DNA of 64,000 nt, taken from the NCBI RefSeq assembly GCF_005233845.1, contig NZ_SZQL01000010.1, positions 124,001 to 188,000 of the forward strand, read 5' to 3'. Below the pieces are notes generated by a model. It was given only the letters and a program-made list of their open reading frames with translations, was not told where the DNA came from and made no database searches. Shown in pieces: positions 1 through 9,322 of the stretch. The DNA comes from Ilyomonas limi (GTDB taxonomy: Bacteria; Bacteroidota; Bacteroidia; Chitinophagales; Chitinophagaceae). The stretch's first letter is position 1. Each line of letters opens with the position of its first letter. A program made the translations under genes and the position numbers.

Positions 1-392
1 CAGGCTTCACTTTTGTATTGTTCAAAATAAAAAATAACCGGCTTTTCTATCTCCTGCAGCAAGCCATAACGCCTGGCGATTCTGTACTGCACAGAATCTC
101 TGTTTAACGAAGTAATAAAGCCGCTTACCAGCTTTCTAAAGTCTTCAATAGATAGGCTGTGTTTATTTATATTGCAGCTTGCACATGCCGGAAAATAATT
201 ATCCGCACATTCCCTTTTCGGATGACGACATTCGCCGTTGTGCACCAATTTTTGCTTGCTTTTATCGTACTTAAATTTTCTCCTGATAGGTTTTACATGG
301 TCGGCATGCCAGCCTTTTTGCAACACGCAACCGCAATACGCACAATGCCCGCCAAACTTATCAAAAATGGCTTGTCTTTCTTTTTTAGTCAT
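1..392 (-). CDS. HNH endonuclease, C-terminus beyond window edge
   Basis: The reading frame opens at 392 and stays open to the window edge, giving 130 residues. Seen: Cys pairs C17/C20 (HCAYC) and C70/C73 (CASC), a DH pair at 31-32 (ADHVKP), N65 and a closing NKH at 76-78. This is the layout of an HNH nuclease with a structural zinc held by four cysteines; H32 would be the general base. Members of the family cut DNA in restriction, mobile or housekeeping settings, and nothing here says which. It is divergent from murB. A near-consensus -7 box (CATATTTG on the minus strand) lies just upstream. The C-terminus is outside the window, so length and any extra domain are unknown. Confidence 0.8.
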   Translation of the reverse strand, partial: MTKKERQAIFDKFGGHCAYCGCVLQKGWHADHVKPIRRKFKYDKSKQKLVHNGECRHPKRECADNYFPACASCNINKHSLSIEDFRKLVSGFITSLNRDSVQYRIARRYGLLQEIEKPVIFYFEQYKSEA

Positions 393-529
393 ATTTTACC
401 CGGCTCAAAGCACGCAAATATGATATAAAAAGGTGCAATTGCGAAATGGTGAAGGTAGCTCGCAGTACCATACTCAAAGATGATGCATGATGAAAGACAG
501 CTTCTACGCTTCATCCACTCATAATGCAC

Positions 530-537
530 TACGTTTG
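530..537 (+). promoter_or_regulatory. -7 promoter box of murB
   Basis: TACGTTTG matches the Bacteroidota -7 consensus TAnnTTTG and ends 21 nt before the murB start codon. No Shine-Dalgarno sequence follows. Confidence 0.5.
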
Positions 538-558
538 CAGCTAAAAATTTGGTAACGT

Positions 559-1590
559 ATGCAACTGCAGCAAAACGTATCATTATATCCTTACAACACT
601 TTTCATATACATGCAACGGCAAAATATTTTGCTGCATTTACTACATTGGATGAACTGCAGGAAGCACTTGATTTTTTTTATAAGCAACAATCAACCAGCA
701 CACCACAAGACCTGCTCGTGCTCGGTGGCGGAAGCAATATTTTATTTACCAAAGATATAGATGGATTGGTTTTGAAAAACGAAATGCACGGCATTGAAGT
801 CGTGGATGAAAGCGAAGAGTTTTATTATGTACAATCTGCTGCCGGCGAAAACTGGCATCAACTGGTAATGTACTGTGTAGCACACAACTATGCAGGCATG
901 GAAAATTTAAGCTTAATTCCCGGCAGCGTTGGTGCCAGTCCTATGCAAAATATTGGTGCGTATGGAGTAGAAATAAAAGACATTTTTCACCAGCTGCAAG
1001 CATACGATTTATTGGAAAAAACTATCGTAAACTTTGACTCAGGTGAATGTCATTTCGGCTATCGCGAAAGTGTTTTTAAGCATCAATATAAAGGGCGTTT
1101 TGTAATACTCAATGTTACGTTTAAACTGCGTAAAACGCCTGTATTCAATATTGCTTATGGTGCCATAAAAGAGGAGCTGGAAAAAACAGGAGTGCAGGAA
1201 TTATCTATTCGTGCTATTTCACAAGCGGTCATCAACATCCGCAAAAGCAAATTGCCCGATCCGGCAGTCATAGGCAATGCCGGCTCCTTCTTCAAAAACC
1301 CGGTGATTGACAATGCACATTTTTACCGGTTAAAAGAAACATTTCCAACTATTGCAGGTTATGCAGCCGGCAGGCAACAAACAAAGGTAGCTGCAGGCTG
1401 GCTGATAGAGCAATGTGGCTGGAAAGGATACCGAAACGGGGATGCAGGCTGTTATAATAAACAAGCTTTGGTGCTGGTCAATTATGGCAATGCAACCGGC
1501 GGAGACATTTACAATTTATCAACTGCGATCATTCGCAGCGTGCAGGATAAATTTGGAATTACATTAGAGCGGGAAGTAAATATATTATAA
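559..1590 (+). CDS. murB: UDP-N-acetylenolpyruvoylglucosamine reductase (MurB)
   Basis: Cytoplasmic FAD enzyme that reduces UDP-GlcNAc-enolpyruvate with NADPH to UDP-MurNAc, the second committed step of peptidoglycan precursor synthesis. Seen: FAD-binding loop with GGGSN at 56-60, PGSVGASPMQN at 121-131, the YRES substrate loop around 168-171, GNAGSFFKNP with the catalytic Ser at 243, and a C-terminal LEREV with the conserved Glu at 338. The 343-residue length and the YRE loop fit type I MurB as in E. coli. The start at 559 is supported by a -7 box 21 nt upstream. It stands alone: the HNH gene is divergent and an efflux operon follows. Confidence 0.95.
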   Translation: MQLQQNVSLYPYNTFHIHATAKYFAAFTTLDELQEALDFFYKQQSTSTPQDLLVLGGGSNILFTKDIDGLVLKNEMHGIEVVDESEEFYYVQSAAGENWHQLVMYCVAHNYAGMENLSLIPGSVGASPMQNIGAYGVEIKDIFHQLQAYDLLEKTIVNFDSGECHFGYRESVFKHQYKGRFVILNVTFKLRKTPVFNIAYGAIKEELEKTGVQELSIRAISQAVINIRKSKLPDPAVIGNAGSFFKNPVIDNAHFYRLKETFPTIAGYAAGRQQTKVAAGWLIEQCGWKGYRNGDAGCYNKQALVLVNYGNATGGDIYNLSTAIIRSVQDKFGITLEREVNIL

Positions 1591-1677
1591 TTATTCTCAT
1601 ACCCTTTACCTCACAATTACTAATACTAACTGTATTCACAAGCACGTATTTCGGGAAGAAATTATTTTGATAAAAAA

Positions 1678-1719
1678 TTAAACAAGTGTTTAATTAATTC
1701 AAACAATTGTTTAATTTTG
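1678..1719 (+). promoter_or_regulatory. Efflux operon promoter with two TetR-type operator palindromes
   Basis: Site 1 is TTAAACAAGTGTTTAA (1678-1693), with 7-bp arms around a 2-bp centre. Site 2 has a perfect 12-bp palindrome AAACAATTGTTT (1701-1712). A -7 box TAATTTTG (1712-1719) begins on the last base of site 2, so a bound repressor would block RNA polymerase. The same two motifs recur upstream of the TetR gene at 7039-7072, where TTAAACAATTGTTTGAA is the exact reverse complement of the extended site 2. Seen: the palindromes. Inferred: that the adjacent TetR protein binds them. Confidence 0.75.
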
Positions 1720-1856
1720 CGCCCGGAATTCGCCTGCATATTGTACTGTTTAAAAAACATATTCACCTCTTTTCAAGGCAATCAAGGCTTGAATATTGTA
1801 TGGAAAATATCGCAACCGGCGGTTGTTCCAAAAGTCAATATCGGTTTCAAATTTTG

Positions 1857-3209
1857 ATGTTTATGAATGTAACCTTATTTAAAAAAATTACCCTTTCCCT
1901 CCTTTTTCTGGCGGCAGGTACGGCGCTTTTTGCCCAGAACACACAGGTGCTTTCTTTGGATAGTGCCATTACGCTAAGCCTGCAAAACAGCAATCAATTA
2001 AAGGGCAGCCGCGCACGCATTGAAGAAGCTACTGCTGCCACCAGAGAAGCTACAGAGCGGCAATTGCCCGATGTGAGTGTATCTGGTTCTTACCTGCGGG
2101 TAAATAGCCCCACTTTTGATTTGAAACTCAAACAACCTGGCAGTTCGGGCGGCATAGATAGCACCGGCAGCTCTGCTAAAGTATCGCAAGCCGTTTATGG
2201 TATAGTGAATGCTTCGTTGCCGCTTTATTCTGGATTGCGTATAAAATACGGAATAGAATCTTCCAAATACCTCGAAAAGGCTGCTTCGCTAGATGCTGAT
2301 AACGACCGCGAAGAAGTAATAATGAATACCATTGATGCTTTTAATAACCTGTATAAAGCCAAAGCACAGGTGCGCCTGATTAATGAAAGTCTGGAGCAGG
2401 CAAGGCAACGTGTAAAAGATTTCACCAATCTGGAGAAAAACGGTTTGCTGGCGCGCAACGATTTATTAAAAGCACAACTGCAGGCTTCCAACATTGAATT
2501 ATCGCTGGTAGATGCCGAGAACAATGCAAAGCTTTCCAACATCAACATGAACCTGATGCTGGGCTTGCCCGATAGCACCAATTTGATGCCCGACAGCAGC
2601 AGCTTGCAACGAGGTGGTAGTTTGATGAATGCCGAAGATTATTTGCAGCTTGCCGTACAAAACCGTAAAGATTACGAGGCTTTGGGCTATCGCAAACAAG
2701 CAGCCAGCGTGGGGATAAAAGCAGCAAGGGGCGAAAAATATCCGTCTGTTGCACTCACCGGTGGTTATATAGCCGCAGATATACCGCACGTTCTTGCATT
2801 GTACAATGCAGTAAACATAGGTATTGGGTTGAATTACAGCTTAAGCTCGCTGTGGAAAACCGATGCCAAAGTGCAGCAGGCGAAGGCAAGAGAAAAAGAA
2901 CTGGAAGCCAGCCAGGACCAGCTTTCGGATGCTATAAAGCTGCAAGTGGGAAAGGCTTATCTCAACTACATTTCGAGCGTTAAAAAAATTGATGTGTACA
3001 CAGTCGCAATCGAGCAGGCAGAAGAAAACTACAAGATTGTAAAAAATAAATTCGACAACAGCCTTGCTACTACAACCGATTTGCTGGAAGCAGAAGTTGC
3101 GCAATTGCAGGCAAGATTGAACTATTCGTTCGCAAAATCCGATGCAGCGGTTGCGTATAAGCGTTTGCTGCAGGCAACTGGAACGTTAAATACTACAACC
3201 AACAAATAA
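1857..3209 (+). CDS. TolC-family outer membrane efflux protein
   Basis: Outer membrane channel of a tripartite efflux pump, 450 residues from the ATG at 1857 (or 448 from 1863). The reading frame is open back to 1707, but that ATG lies inside the operator and -7 region, so it cannot be the start. Seen: a signal peptide (LLFLAAGTALFAQ), then two copies of the helical TolC/OEP repeat rich in Ala, Leu and Gln, with the typical LSLDSAITLSLQNS opening and EAEVAQLQARLNY near the end. It is first in an operon with an EmrA-like adaptor (33 nt gap) and an EmrB-like MFS pump. Probably repressed by the TetR protein at 6387-7022. The substrate is unknown. Confidence 0.9.
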   Translation: MFMNVTLFKKITLSLLFLAAGTALFAQNTQVLSLDSAITLSLQNSNQLKGSRARIEEATAATREATERQLPDVSVSGSYLRVNSPTFDLKLKQPGSSGGIDSTGSSAKVSQAVYGIVNASLPLYSGLRIKYGIESSKYLEKAASLDADNDREEVIMNTIDAFNNLYKAKAQVRLINESLEQARQRVKDFTNLEKNGLLARNDLLKAQLQASNIELSLVDAENNAKLSNINMNLMLGLPDSTNLMPDSSSLQRGGSLMNAEDYLQLAVQNRKDYEALGYRKQAASVGIKAARGEKYPSVALTGGYIAADIPHVLALYNAVNIGIGLNYSLSSLWKTDAKVQQAKAREKELEASQDQLSDAIKLQVGKAYLNYISSVKKIDVYTVAIEQAEENYKIVKNKFDNSLATTTDLLEAEVAQLQARLNYSFAKSDAAVAYKRLLQATGTLNTTTNK

Positions 3210-3242
3210 CTTATTACTACTAATCAATTATTATAAAAAATT

Positions 3243-4370
3243 ATGGCAACAGCAACAGCAGGTACACCAGCCGATATATCGGTACAACCTCAGGAACCCC
3301 CTAAAAAGAAAAGCAAGGTTTTTCCAATTATTCTCATTTTGCTGATAGTTGCAGGTGCATGGTTTGGCATCAGCCACTATATTTATAGTCAGCACCATGA
3401 GACAACGGATGATGCACAAATAACATCCAACATCAGCCCGGTAATTCCGCGTATCTCCGGCTATGTAACCGATGTGCGCGTAACAGATAACCAGCGTGTG
3501 AAAAAGGGCGATACGTTGATTGTGCTTGATGACCGCGATTTAAAAATAAAACTGGAACAGGCTGAAGCGGCATTGGCAACAGCTAAGGCTAACCTCAATG
3601 CTGCACAGGCATCTTCTACGGCAGCCAACTCCAACATTGGTACTACAAGAGCTGCTGTAGGTACTATAGATGCGCAGATAGAGCAGGCTAAAGTAAACGT
3701 GTGGCGTGCTACGCAGGATTATAACCGTTATGCCAATTTGATTAAAGATCATTCTATTACCCAACAGCAATATGAACAGGCACTGGCAGCCAAACAAACT
3801 GCCGAGCGCCAATTGGATGTGCTGGAAGGGCAACGGAGGCAAGCCGCCAGCGAGGTAAGTGCCACTGCCACGCAAAGCGGTGCTACTTCCCAGCAGATTG
3901 GAGTGGCAAGTTCGATGATAAAGCAACGGGAAGCTGATGTAGACAACGCAAAATTGGAATTGTCGTATGCTGTGATTACAGCACCTGCAGATGGCTTGGT
4001 ATCAAAGGTAAATATCCAGCCAGGGCAGTTTATAACAGCCGGACAATCGCTCTTTAGCATTGTGCTCGATCAGAATGTATGGGTAGTCGCTAACTTTAAA
4101 GAAACGCAATTGACCAGGATGCGCGTAGGGCAAGATGTGGAAGTACATGTAGATGCATACCCTGACCATGAATTTAAAGCTAAAATAACTTCGTTTGCTC
4201 CGGCAACAGGCGCTTCTTTTGCTTTGCTGCCGCCCGATAATGCATCCGGCAATTTTGTAAAAGTAGTACAGCGTGTACCTGTTAAAATTGAATTTACCGA
4301 TAAGAATGATCCCGATATTAAGCAGTTGCGTGCAGGTATGAACGTAGATGTGGAAGTAGAGCTGGATTAA
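3243..4370 (+). CDS. HlyD/EmrA-family membrane fusion protein
   Basis: Periplasmic adaptor linking the inner-membrane MFS pump to the TolC-like channel. Seen: a basic cytoplasmic N-terminus (KKKSK), one membrane segment at about 26-44, a lipoyl-like half motif (VKKGDTLIVLDD), a long Ala/Gln-rich coiled-coil hairpin at about 95-230, the second lipoyl half (APADGLVSKVNIQPGQ), and a beta-barrel domain with VWVVANFKETQLTRMRVGQ, typical of EmrA. At 375 residues it has the usual family length. It lies 33 nt after the TolC-like gene and 143 nt before the EmrB-like gene; that gap holds a degenerate 7-nt repeat. Confidence 0.92.
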   Translation: MATATAGTPADISVQPQEPPKKKSKVFPIILILLIVAGAWFGISHYIYSQHHETTDDAQITSNISPVIPRISGYVTDVRVTDNQRVKKGDTLIVLDDRDLKIKLEQAEAALATAKANLNAAQASSTAANSNIGTTRAAVGTIDAQIEQAKVNVWRATQDYNRYANLIKDHSITQQQYEQALAAKQTAERQLDVLEGQRRQAASEVSATATQSGATSQQIGVASSMIKQREADVDNAKLELSYAVITAPADGLVSKVNIQPGQFITAGQSLFSIVLDQNVWVVANFKETQLTRMRVGQDVEVHVDAYPDHEFKAKITSFAPATGASFALLPPDNASGNFVKVVQRVPVKIEFTDKNDPDIKQLRAGMNVDVEVELD

Positions 4371-4383
4371 TTAATAATGGATG

Positions 4384-4505
4384 AGGAGGTGTGAATGGTG
4401 AATATATGAGTGATGGGTGGTTAGTTGTGAGTAGAGAACCGCCTTCATTCATCGTTCACGATTGACAATTCACATTTGATACTCACCACTCTCAACACAC
4501 AGTAT
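4384..4505. repeat. Degenerate heptanucleotide-period repeat inside the efflux operon
   Basis: The left half reads roughly GTGAATG, GTGAATAT, ATGAGTG, ATGGGTG; the right half reads ATCGTTC, ACGATTG, ACAATTC, ACATTTG. The two halves are roughly complementary in sense (GTGAAT versus ATTCAC), so the block can fold into a long imperfect hairpin between the adaptor and pump genes. Confidence 0.5.
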
Positions 4506-4513
4506 TTATTTTT

Positions 4514-6091
4514 ATGCAACAACAATCATTGGTAGAGTATGGCAGCCGACGCGTAATTATTACGATTACCGCCATTGTTTGCGCCCTGCTCGAAATTGTG
4601 GATACCACTATCGTAAACGTTGCACTCAATGATATGCGGGGCAATCTGGGCGCTACTATGACCGAAGTGGGCTGGGTAGTGACAGCGTATGCCATTGGCA
4701 ACGTGATTATCGTTCCCATGACAAGCTGGCTGTCGCAGCAGTTTGGACGGCGCAATTATTTTGCGTTCTCCATTATGCTCTTTACTGTATTTTCTTTTTT
4801 GTGCGGTAATGCCACCAGTATTTGGGAACTGGTAGCTTTCCGTTTCTTCCAGGGATGCGGCGGTGGTGCATTGCTCGTTACTTCCCAAACCATTATCACC
4901 GAAAGTTATCCACCCGAAAAGCGCAGTACGGCACAGGCTATTTACGGTTTAGGGGTAATTGTAGGCCCTACATTAGGACCTCCGTTGGGAGGATATATTG
5001 TTGACCATAATTCGTGGCCTTACATTTTTTATATCAATATTCCTTTAGGTATCATTGCTACTTTGCTTACGCTGGCATTTGTACGCAGCCCTAAATATGG
5101 CGAAAAAACTGCGGCATCCGATGTAGATTGGCTGGGCATTGTTTTACTGGCTGTTTCGGTTGGCTCGCTGCAATATGTGTTGGAGCGGGGTCAGGACGAA
5201 GACTGGTTTAATGACATCTGGATAACCACTTTTGCTGTAACAGCGGTCTTTGGATTTTTCTTTTTTATATGGCGGGAACTTACATATCGCAACCCTATTG
5301 TGGAGCTGCGTGTGCTTAAAAACGGCAACCTGCGTATAGGTACTATCATGTCGTTTATACTGGGTTTTGGCTTGTATGGCTCCACGTATATTATTCCATT
5401 ATATACACAGGCAACACTTGGCTGGACGGCGCAGCAATCGGGTATGCTCATGATTCCATCATCACTTACGACCGCCTTTATGATGCCTATTATAGGGCAG
5501 TTATTGCAACGCGGCGTAAAGCAGCAATACCTCGTATCGCTGGGTATGTTACTGTTTTTTGTATATAGTTTATGGGGATACAAGATACTTACGCCTGATA
5601 CCAGTCAGGATGCATTCTTCTGGATGCTGATTGTACGTGGTGTGGGTATGGGTATGTTGTTTATTCCAATTACTACATTGGCTTTATCTACACTCAAAGG
5701 CAAGCAGATAGGGCAGGGAGCATCCTTTACGGGTATGATGCGACAGTTGGGCGGCTCATTTGGCATAGCCAGTATTACTACCTTTATGGCACGCCGGCAG
5801 GAGTTGCACCGCAGCGATCTGGTAAGTCAGTTAAACACTAATTATCAGAGCGTGCAAAATTATATAACTGGTCTGCAACATAGTTTTATGGCAAAAGGTG
5901 CCTCGTTCGATGTGGCTTTAAAACGCGCTTACGCTGTATTGGAAGGCATGATATACAAGCAGGCTTCAGTGCTGTCTTATATGGATGTGTTTTTATATTT
6001 AGGTGTCATGTTTTTAATTTGTATTCCCTTCATTTTATTTGTAAGAAATGAAAAAGGTACTAAAATTGACGTGTCTGAAGCGATGCACTAA
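4514..6091 (+). CDS. DHA2-family MFS multidrug transporter (EmrB-like)
   Basis: Inner-membrane proton-driven drug exporter with 14 predicted membrane segments, 525 residues, the usual DHA2 size. Seen: the TM1 motif VDTTIVNVALNDM, motif A region WLSQQFGRRN after TM2, and the antiporter motif C in TM5 (GLGVIVGPTLGPPLGG), which marks drug/H+ antiporters. A large loop near 435-480 lies before the last segment. It is the third gene of the operon with the TolC-like and EmrA-like proteins, so the three should form one pump across both membranes. The TetR gene is convergent, with a shared terminator between them. Confidence 0.92.
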   Translation: MQQQSLVEYGSRRVIITITAIVCALLEIVDTTIVNVALNDMRGNLGATMTEVGWVVTAYAIGNVIIVPMTSWLSQQFGRRNYFAFSIMLFTVFSFLCGNATSIWELVAFRFFQGCGGGALLVTSQTIITESYPPEKRSTAQAIYGLGVIVGPTLGPPLGGYIVDHNSWPYIFYINIPLGIIATLLTLAFVRSPKYGEKTAASDVDWLGIVLLAVSVGSLQYVLERGQDEDWFNDIWITTFAVTAVFGFFFFIWRELTYRNPIVELRVLKNGNLRIGTIMSFILGFGLYGSTYIIPLYTQATLGWTAQQSGMLMIPSSLTTAFMMPIIGQLLQRGVKQQYLVSLGMLLFFVYSLWGYKILTPDTSQDAFFWMLIVRGVGMGMLFIPITTLALSTLKGKQIGQGASFTGMMRQLGGSFGIASITTFMARRQELHRSDLVSQLNTNYQSVQNYITGLQHSFMAKGASFDVALKRAYAVLEGMIYKQASVLSYMDVFLYLGVMFLICIPFILFVRNEKGTKIDVSEAMH

Positions 6092-6114
6092 TACCAGCTT
6101 CAAACAGGTAAACT

Positions 6115-6150
6115 TGCATAAGCCATAAGCAACAAGCTGCAGGCAAAAAA
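6115..6150. repeat. Short heptad repeat (CATAAGC type)
   Basis: Consecutive 7-mers CATAAGC, CATAAGC, AACAAGC and TGCAGGC follow the efflux operon. They belong to the AGC-type heptad family also seen near 38.4, 49.3, 51.7, 56.5 and 60.9 kb. Confidence 0.45.
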
Positions 6151-6220
6151 CTGAGATTTTGAACTAAGCGTATATGGTACTACTTCATTGAAAATAGTAT
6201 AAGCTGATTGTATATGAATA

Positions 6221-6258
6221 AAAAAGCCGGCGATACTCGTAAGTATCACCGGCTTTTT
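6221..6258. terminator. Bidirectional terminator between emrB-like and tetR genes
   Basis: AAAAAGCCGG (6221-6230) pairs with CCGGCTTTTT (6249-6258), and an inner GATACT/AGTATC pair extends the stem. The A-tract on one side and T-tract on the other let it serve both convergent genes. Confidence 0.85.
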
Positions 6259-6386
6259 ATGTGTAGTTGTAAATATAAGTGTTGAAAACCAGACTGTAAT
6301 AGTATTCATCCAATTCATAGCAAAAATAAAGCCCGGTTCAAAATGCTTTCATCCTGTTCAGCTCAATAAATCAGCCCAAATCTCCG

Positions 6387-7022
6387 TTAGTCATTTTTCA
6401 GTAGGTGCGCCCGCATCATTTGCTTTACATGCTCTGCCACTCTCTTCCTGAACTTTTCGTCATCATAAGGCAGTTCTTCCGAGTCTTTACACATCAGAAG
6501 CTTACCAACCTTTTTAGATAAAACCAGGGAGTTGAAAGTGCCGGTCATAGTTGCAATAGTAAGTGGCACATCCACTTTTCTAAACTCTTTTTTACGAATA
6601 CCAGCTTCAATAATGCTTTTAATAATCTGGTAATTTTTACCAATCACGTTAGAGATGGCTTTACCTAATTCCGGGCGCTGGTTCAACTGTACTTCGTGGT
6701 GCAACACCTTATGAAACTCGCGGTTGCTAAAAATACGATTGACATAGATGTCAATGATTTTATCTATCTTTTCTATTTCAGCCAGTGAACTATCGTTCGA
6801 AATTTCATCGTATGCGCCGCGCGTATAAGCCACATTGTGCTCCACCATGCTTTCAAACAGCTTCTCTTTTGAGCCAAAATAATAATTCACCATGGCTACA
6901 TTCACATCGGCGGCAGCGGCCAAATCGCGTATCGAAGTACCTTCAAATCCTTTAGTAGCAAACAATTTTATTGCTGTATTAATAATATGCTCCCGTTTAT
7001 CCACGCTCATTACGCTCTCCAT
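6387..7022 (-). CDS. TetR/AcrR-family transcriptional repressor
   Basis: DNA-binding repressor of 211 residues. Seen: an N-terminal TetR helix-turn-helix at about 13-60 (ALKLFATKGFEGT-like opening, then AAAADVNVAMVNYYFGSKE), followed by an all-helical ligand domain of ordinary length. The start may be 7022 or the second Met at 7010. The gene is convergent with the efflux operon and its promoter carries the same palindromes as the operon promoter, so I infer that it represses both itself and the pump, with a pump substrate as inducer. The -7 box lies 11 nt before the ATG, giving a very short leader. Confidence 0.9.
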   Translation of the reverse strand: MESVMSVDKREHIINTAIKLFATKGFEGTSIRDLAAAADVNVAMVNYYFGSKEKLFESMVEHNVAYTRGAYDEISNDSSLAEIEKIDKIIDIYVNRIFSNREFHKVLHHEVQLNQRPELGKAISNVIGKNYQIIKSIIEAGIRKKEFRKVDVPLTIATMTGTFNSLVLSKKVGKLLMCKDSEELPYDDEKFRKRVAEHVKQMMRAHLLKND

Positions 7023-7033
7023 TAAGATTCATT

Positions 7034-7072
7034 CAAAGTTAAACAATTGTTTGAATTTAAACAAATGTTTAA
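7034..7072 (-). promoter_or_regulatory. tetR promoter with two operator palindromes
   Basis: The minus-strand -7 box TAACTTTG (7034-7041) overlaps operator TTAAACAATTGTTTGAA (7039-7055). A second site, TTAAACAAATGTTTAA, lies at 7057-7072. Palindrome centres are about 18 nt apart here and about 21 nt apart at the efflux promoter. The layout implies autorepression. Confidence 0.75.
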
Positions 7073-7225
7073 TCTCTTTTTAAACCATTAAAAACTGCTT
7101 TATTTGTTCTCAGCGATAAAATCCTGAATAATGAGTGTGTATCGAATACAAATGGATGCCTGCGCCAGTGGAAGATTCCCGTGAATAGATAGCGTATTTG
7201 CCGGTGAAGAGTATCAGAAGATGTG

Positions 7226-7263
7226 AAAAGAGAACAATGGCTTTATTGCTATTGTTCTCTTTT
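7226..7263 (-). terminator. Terminator of lepA
   Basis: AAAAGAGAACAAT (7226-7238) pairs with ATTGTTCTCTTTT (7251-7263), a 13-bp stem with a 12-nt loop, 29 nt past the lepA stop. Confidence 0.8.
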
Positions 7264-7291
7264 GTAAAACTTGTTTATTGTTTGAATATAA

Positions 7292-9076
7292 TTAGTCCAG
7301 TTTCAACACTGCCAAAAAAGCCTCCTGCGGCACTTCTACGTTACCAATCTGGCGCATGCGTTTTTTACCTTCTTTCTGCTTTTCCAGCAGTTTGCGCTTA
7401 CGGCTGATGTCGCCACCGTAACATTTAGCAGTTACATCTTTGCGCATGGCGCTGATGTTTTCGCGGGCAATTACTTTAGCGCCGATAGCTGCCTGTATCG
7501 CAATCTGAAATTGCTGTCGTGGCAATAATTCCTTTAATTTCTCGCACAATTTCCTGCCAAAATCCTGCGCACGGCTGCGGTGGATGAGTGCGCTTAACGC
7601 ATCTACTTTTTCACTGTTTAGTAAAATATCCATCTTCACAATATCACTTTCACGGTAGTCAATCGGCGTATAATCAAAAGAAGCATAACCGCGTGTCTGA
7701 CTTTTTAGTTTATCGTAAAAATCAAACACTATTTCGGTCAGCGGCATTTCAAATATCAGCTCTACGCGCGTGGTAGTAAGATAGCTTTGATTTAATAAAA
7801 TACCGCGTTTGCCCAGGCACAATGTCATAATGTTGCCAATGTATTCGGGCAGGGAGATTATCTGCGCTCTGATATACGGTTCTTCAATGCGGTCGAGCTT
7901 TGTTAATTCGGGCATTTGCGCCGGATTGTTCACTATTATTTTTTCGCCACGCGTAGTATAAGCATGAAAGCTAACGTTGGGAACCGTGGTAATTACCGTT
8001 TGGTTAAACTCGCGCTCCAACCGCTCCTGAATAATTTCCATGTGCAGCAGGCCAAGGAAGCCGCAGCGGAAGCCAAAACCTAATGCCTGTGAAGTTTCCA
8101 ATTCGTAAGTAAGCGAAGCATCATTCAGTTGCAGCTTATCCATGCTGTCGCGCAGCTCTTCAAAATCTTCTGTTACCACCGGGAAAATACCGGCAAATAC
8201 CATCGGTTTTACTTCTTCAAAACCTTTAATCATTTCGCCGGGATTGGAAGCCAAAGTAATGGTGTCGCCTACCTTTACCTCTTTTGCATTTTTAATGCCG
8301 GTGATAATATAACCTACATTGCCGGCGCTAATTTCATTCACAGGCTGCATACCTAACTTCAATACACCCACTTCATCTGCAAAATATTCTTCGCCGGTAG
8401 CTACAAATTTTATTTTATCGCCTTTCTTCAGCGTGCCGTTAAACACCCGGAAATAAGCAATAATACCACGGAAGCTATTGAATACACTGTCAAACATAAG
8501 GGCTTGCAAAGGTGCTTCTGTATTGCCGGTAGGTGCAGGAATGCGCTTCACAATAGCTTCCAGAATGGCTTCTATGCCTATGCCGGTTTTACCGCTGGCG
8601 AGTAAAATTTCGTCTTCTTTACAACCAATTAAATCTATAATCTGGTCTTGCACTTCCGGTATTTTAGCGCCATCCATGTCTATCTTGTTAATGATAGGGA
8701 TAATTTCCAGGTCATTATCAATGGCTAAGTACAAGTTGCTAATCGTTTGCGCCTGGATGCCTTGAGTGGCGTCAACCAACAGCAATGCGCCTTCGCACGC
8801 TGCCAAAGCACGGCTTACTTCGTAGCTAAAGTCAACATGGCCAGGTGTATCTATGAGGTTGAAAATATAGGTAGTGCCATTGTGCAGGTACTGCATTTGA
8901 ATAGCGTGGCTTTTAATGGTAATACCTTTCTCACGTTCCAGGTCCATATCATCCAACACCTGGTTCATCATGTCGCGCTCGCCAATGGTTTTAGTATGCT
9001 CCAGCAGGCGGTCGGCAAGCGTACTTTTACCGTGATCAATATGTGCGATGATACAGAAATTGCGGATTTGCTTCAT
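7292..9076 (-). CDS. lepA: Elongation factor 4 (LepA)
   Basis: Translational GTPase that acts on stalled or mistranslocated ribosomes (EF-4). Seen: G1 AHIDHGKST at about 10-18, G2 around [10 protein letters not shown]3 DTPGH, G4 NKIDMDGA, then EF-G-like domains and the LepA-specific C-terminal domain with [16 protein letters not shown]. At 594 residues it has the usual length. The -7 box TATCTTTG (9084-9091) ends 7 nt before the ATG, so the mRNA leader should be only a few nucleotides long. It appears monocistronic. Confidence 0.97.
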   Translation of the reverse strand: MKQIRNFCIIAHIDHGKSTLADRLLEHTKTIGERDMMNQVLDDMDLEREKGITIKSHAIQMQYLHNGTTYIFNLIDTPGHVDFSYEVSRALAACEGALLLVDATQGIQAQTISNLYLAIDNDLEIIPIINKIDMDGAKIPEVQDQIIDLIGCKEDEILLASGKTGIGIEAILEAIVKRIPAPTGNTEAPLQALMFDSVFNSFRGIIAYFRVFNGTLKKGDKIKFVATGEEYFADEVGVLKLGMQPVNEISAGNVGYIITGIKNAKEVKVGDTITLASNPGEMIKGFEEVKPMVFAGIFPVVTEDFEELRDSMDKLQLNDASLTYELETSQALGFGFRCGFLGLLHMEIIQERLEREFNQTVITTVPNVSFHAYTTRGEKIIVNNPAQMPELTKLDRIEEPYIRAQIISLPEYIGNIMTLCLGKRGILLNQSYLTTTRVELIFEMPLTEIVFDFYDKLKSQTRGYASFDYTPIDYRESDIVKMDILLNSEKVDALSALIHRSRAQDFGRKLCEKLKELLPRQQFQIAIQAAIGAKVIARENISAMRKDVTAKCYGGDISRKRKLLEKQKEGKKRMRQIGNVEVPQEAFLAVLKLD

Positions 9077-9083
9077 AAGAAAG

Positions 9084-9091
9084 CAAAGATA
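9084..9091 (-). promoter_or_regulatory. -7 box of lepA, nearly leaderless
   Basis: TATCTTTG on the minus strand with only 7 nt to the ATG. It fixes the lepA start and implies a near-leaderless transcript. Confidence 0.55.
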
Positions 9092-9220
9092 ATCGGCTTA
9101 AGCATACCTCCGTTAGCATTACTTTTAAGGTATGCTAAAACCTGTGGTACAAAAAAGATTCTATATTGTAAAAAACGTATTGGCAAATACAACACGCACT
9201 TTTCTTCTCAACACTTGTGG

Positions 9221-9275
9221 CGTTCTTCATCAACAAGCAACTTTTGCCGGTGAAGAACACCGCAAGGGTGAAAAT
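9221..9275. repeat. Copy A of a dispersed about 55-nt palindromic repeat
   Basis: Contains TTTGCCGGTGAAGAACACCG at 9243-9262, preceded by GTTCTTCA (pairing with TGAAGAAC) and followed by CAAGGGTGAAAA. A second, better preserved copy lies at 11902-11955, and a fragment TTTGCCGGTGAAGA lies at 7197-7210. All three copies are intergenic. Confidence 0.6.
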
Positions 9276-9297
9276 CCCTGTTTTATCCAATTTATCT

Positions 9298-9320
9298 ATT
9301 CACCATTTACTATTCTCAAC
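9298..9320. repeat. Short ATTCACC-type heptad repeat
   Basis: ATTCACC, ATTTACT and ATTCTCA run in 7-nt register just past, and slightly outside, the sugar transferase 3' end. Same family as the block in the efflux operon. Confidence 0.35.
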
Positions 9321-9322
9321 AA

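Noticed and set aside
1707-1856. Longer start of the TolC-like protein at 1707
   Set aside because: That ATG lies inside the operator and -7 box; the signal peptide begins only at 1857/1863.
8747-9253. 168-residue reading frame on the plus strand over the lepA 5' end
   Set aside because: It is antisense to the strongly conserved GTPase domain of lepA and has no recognisable features.
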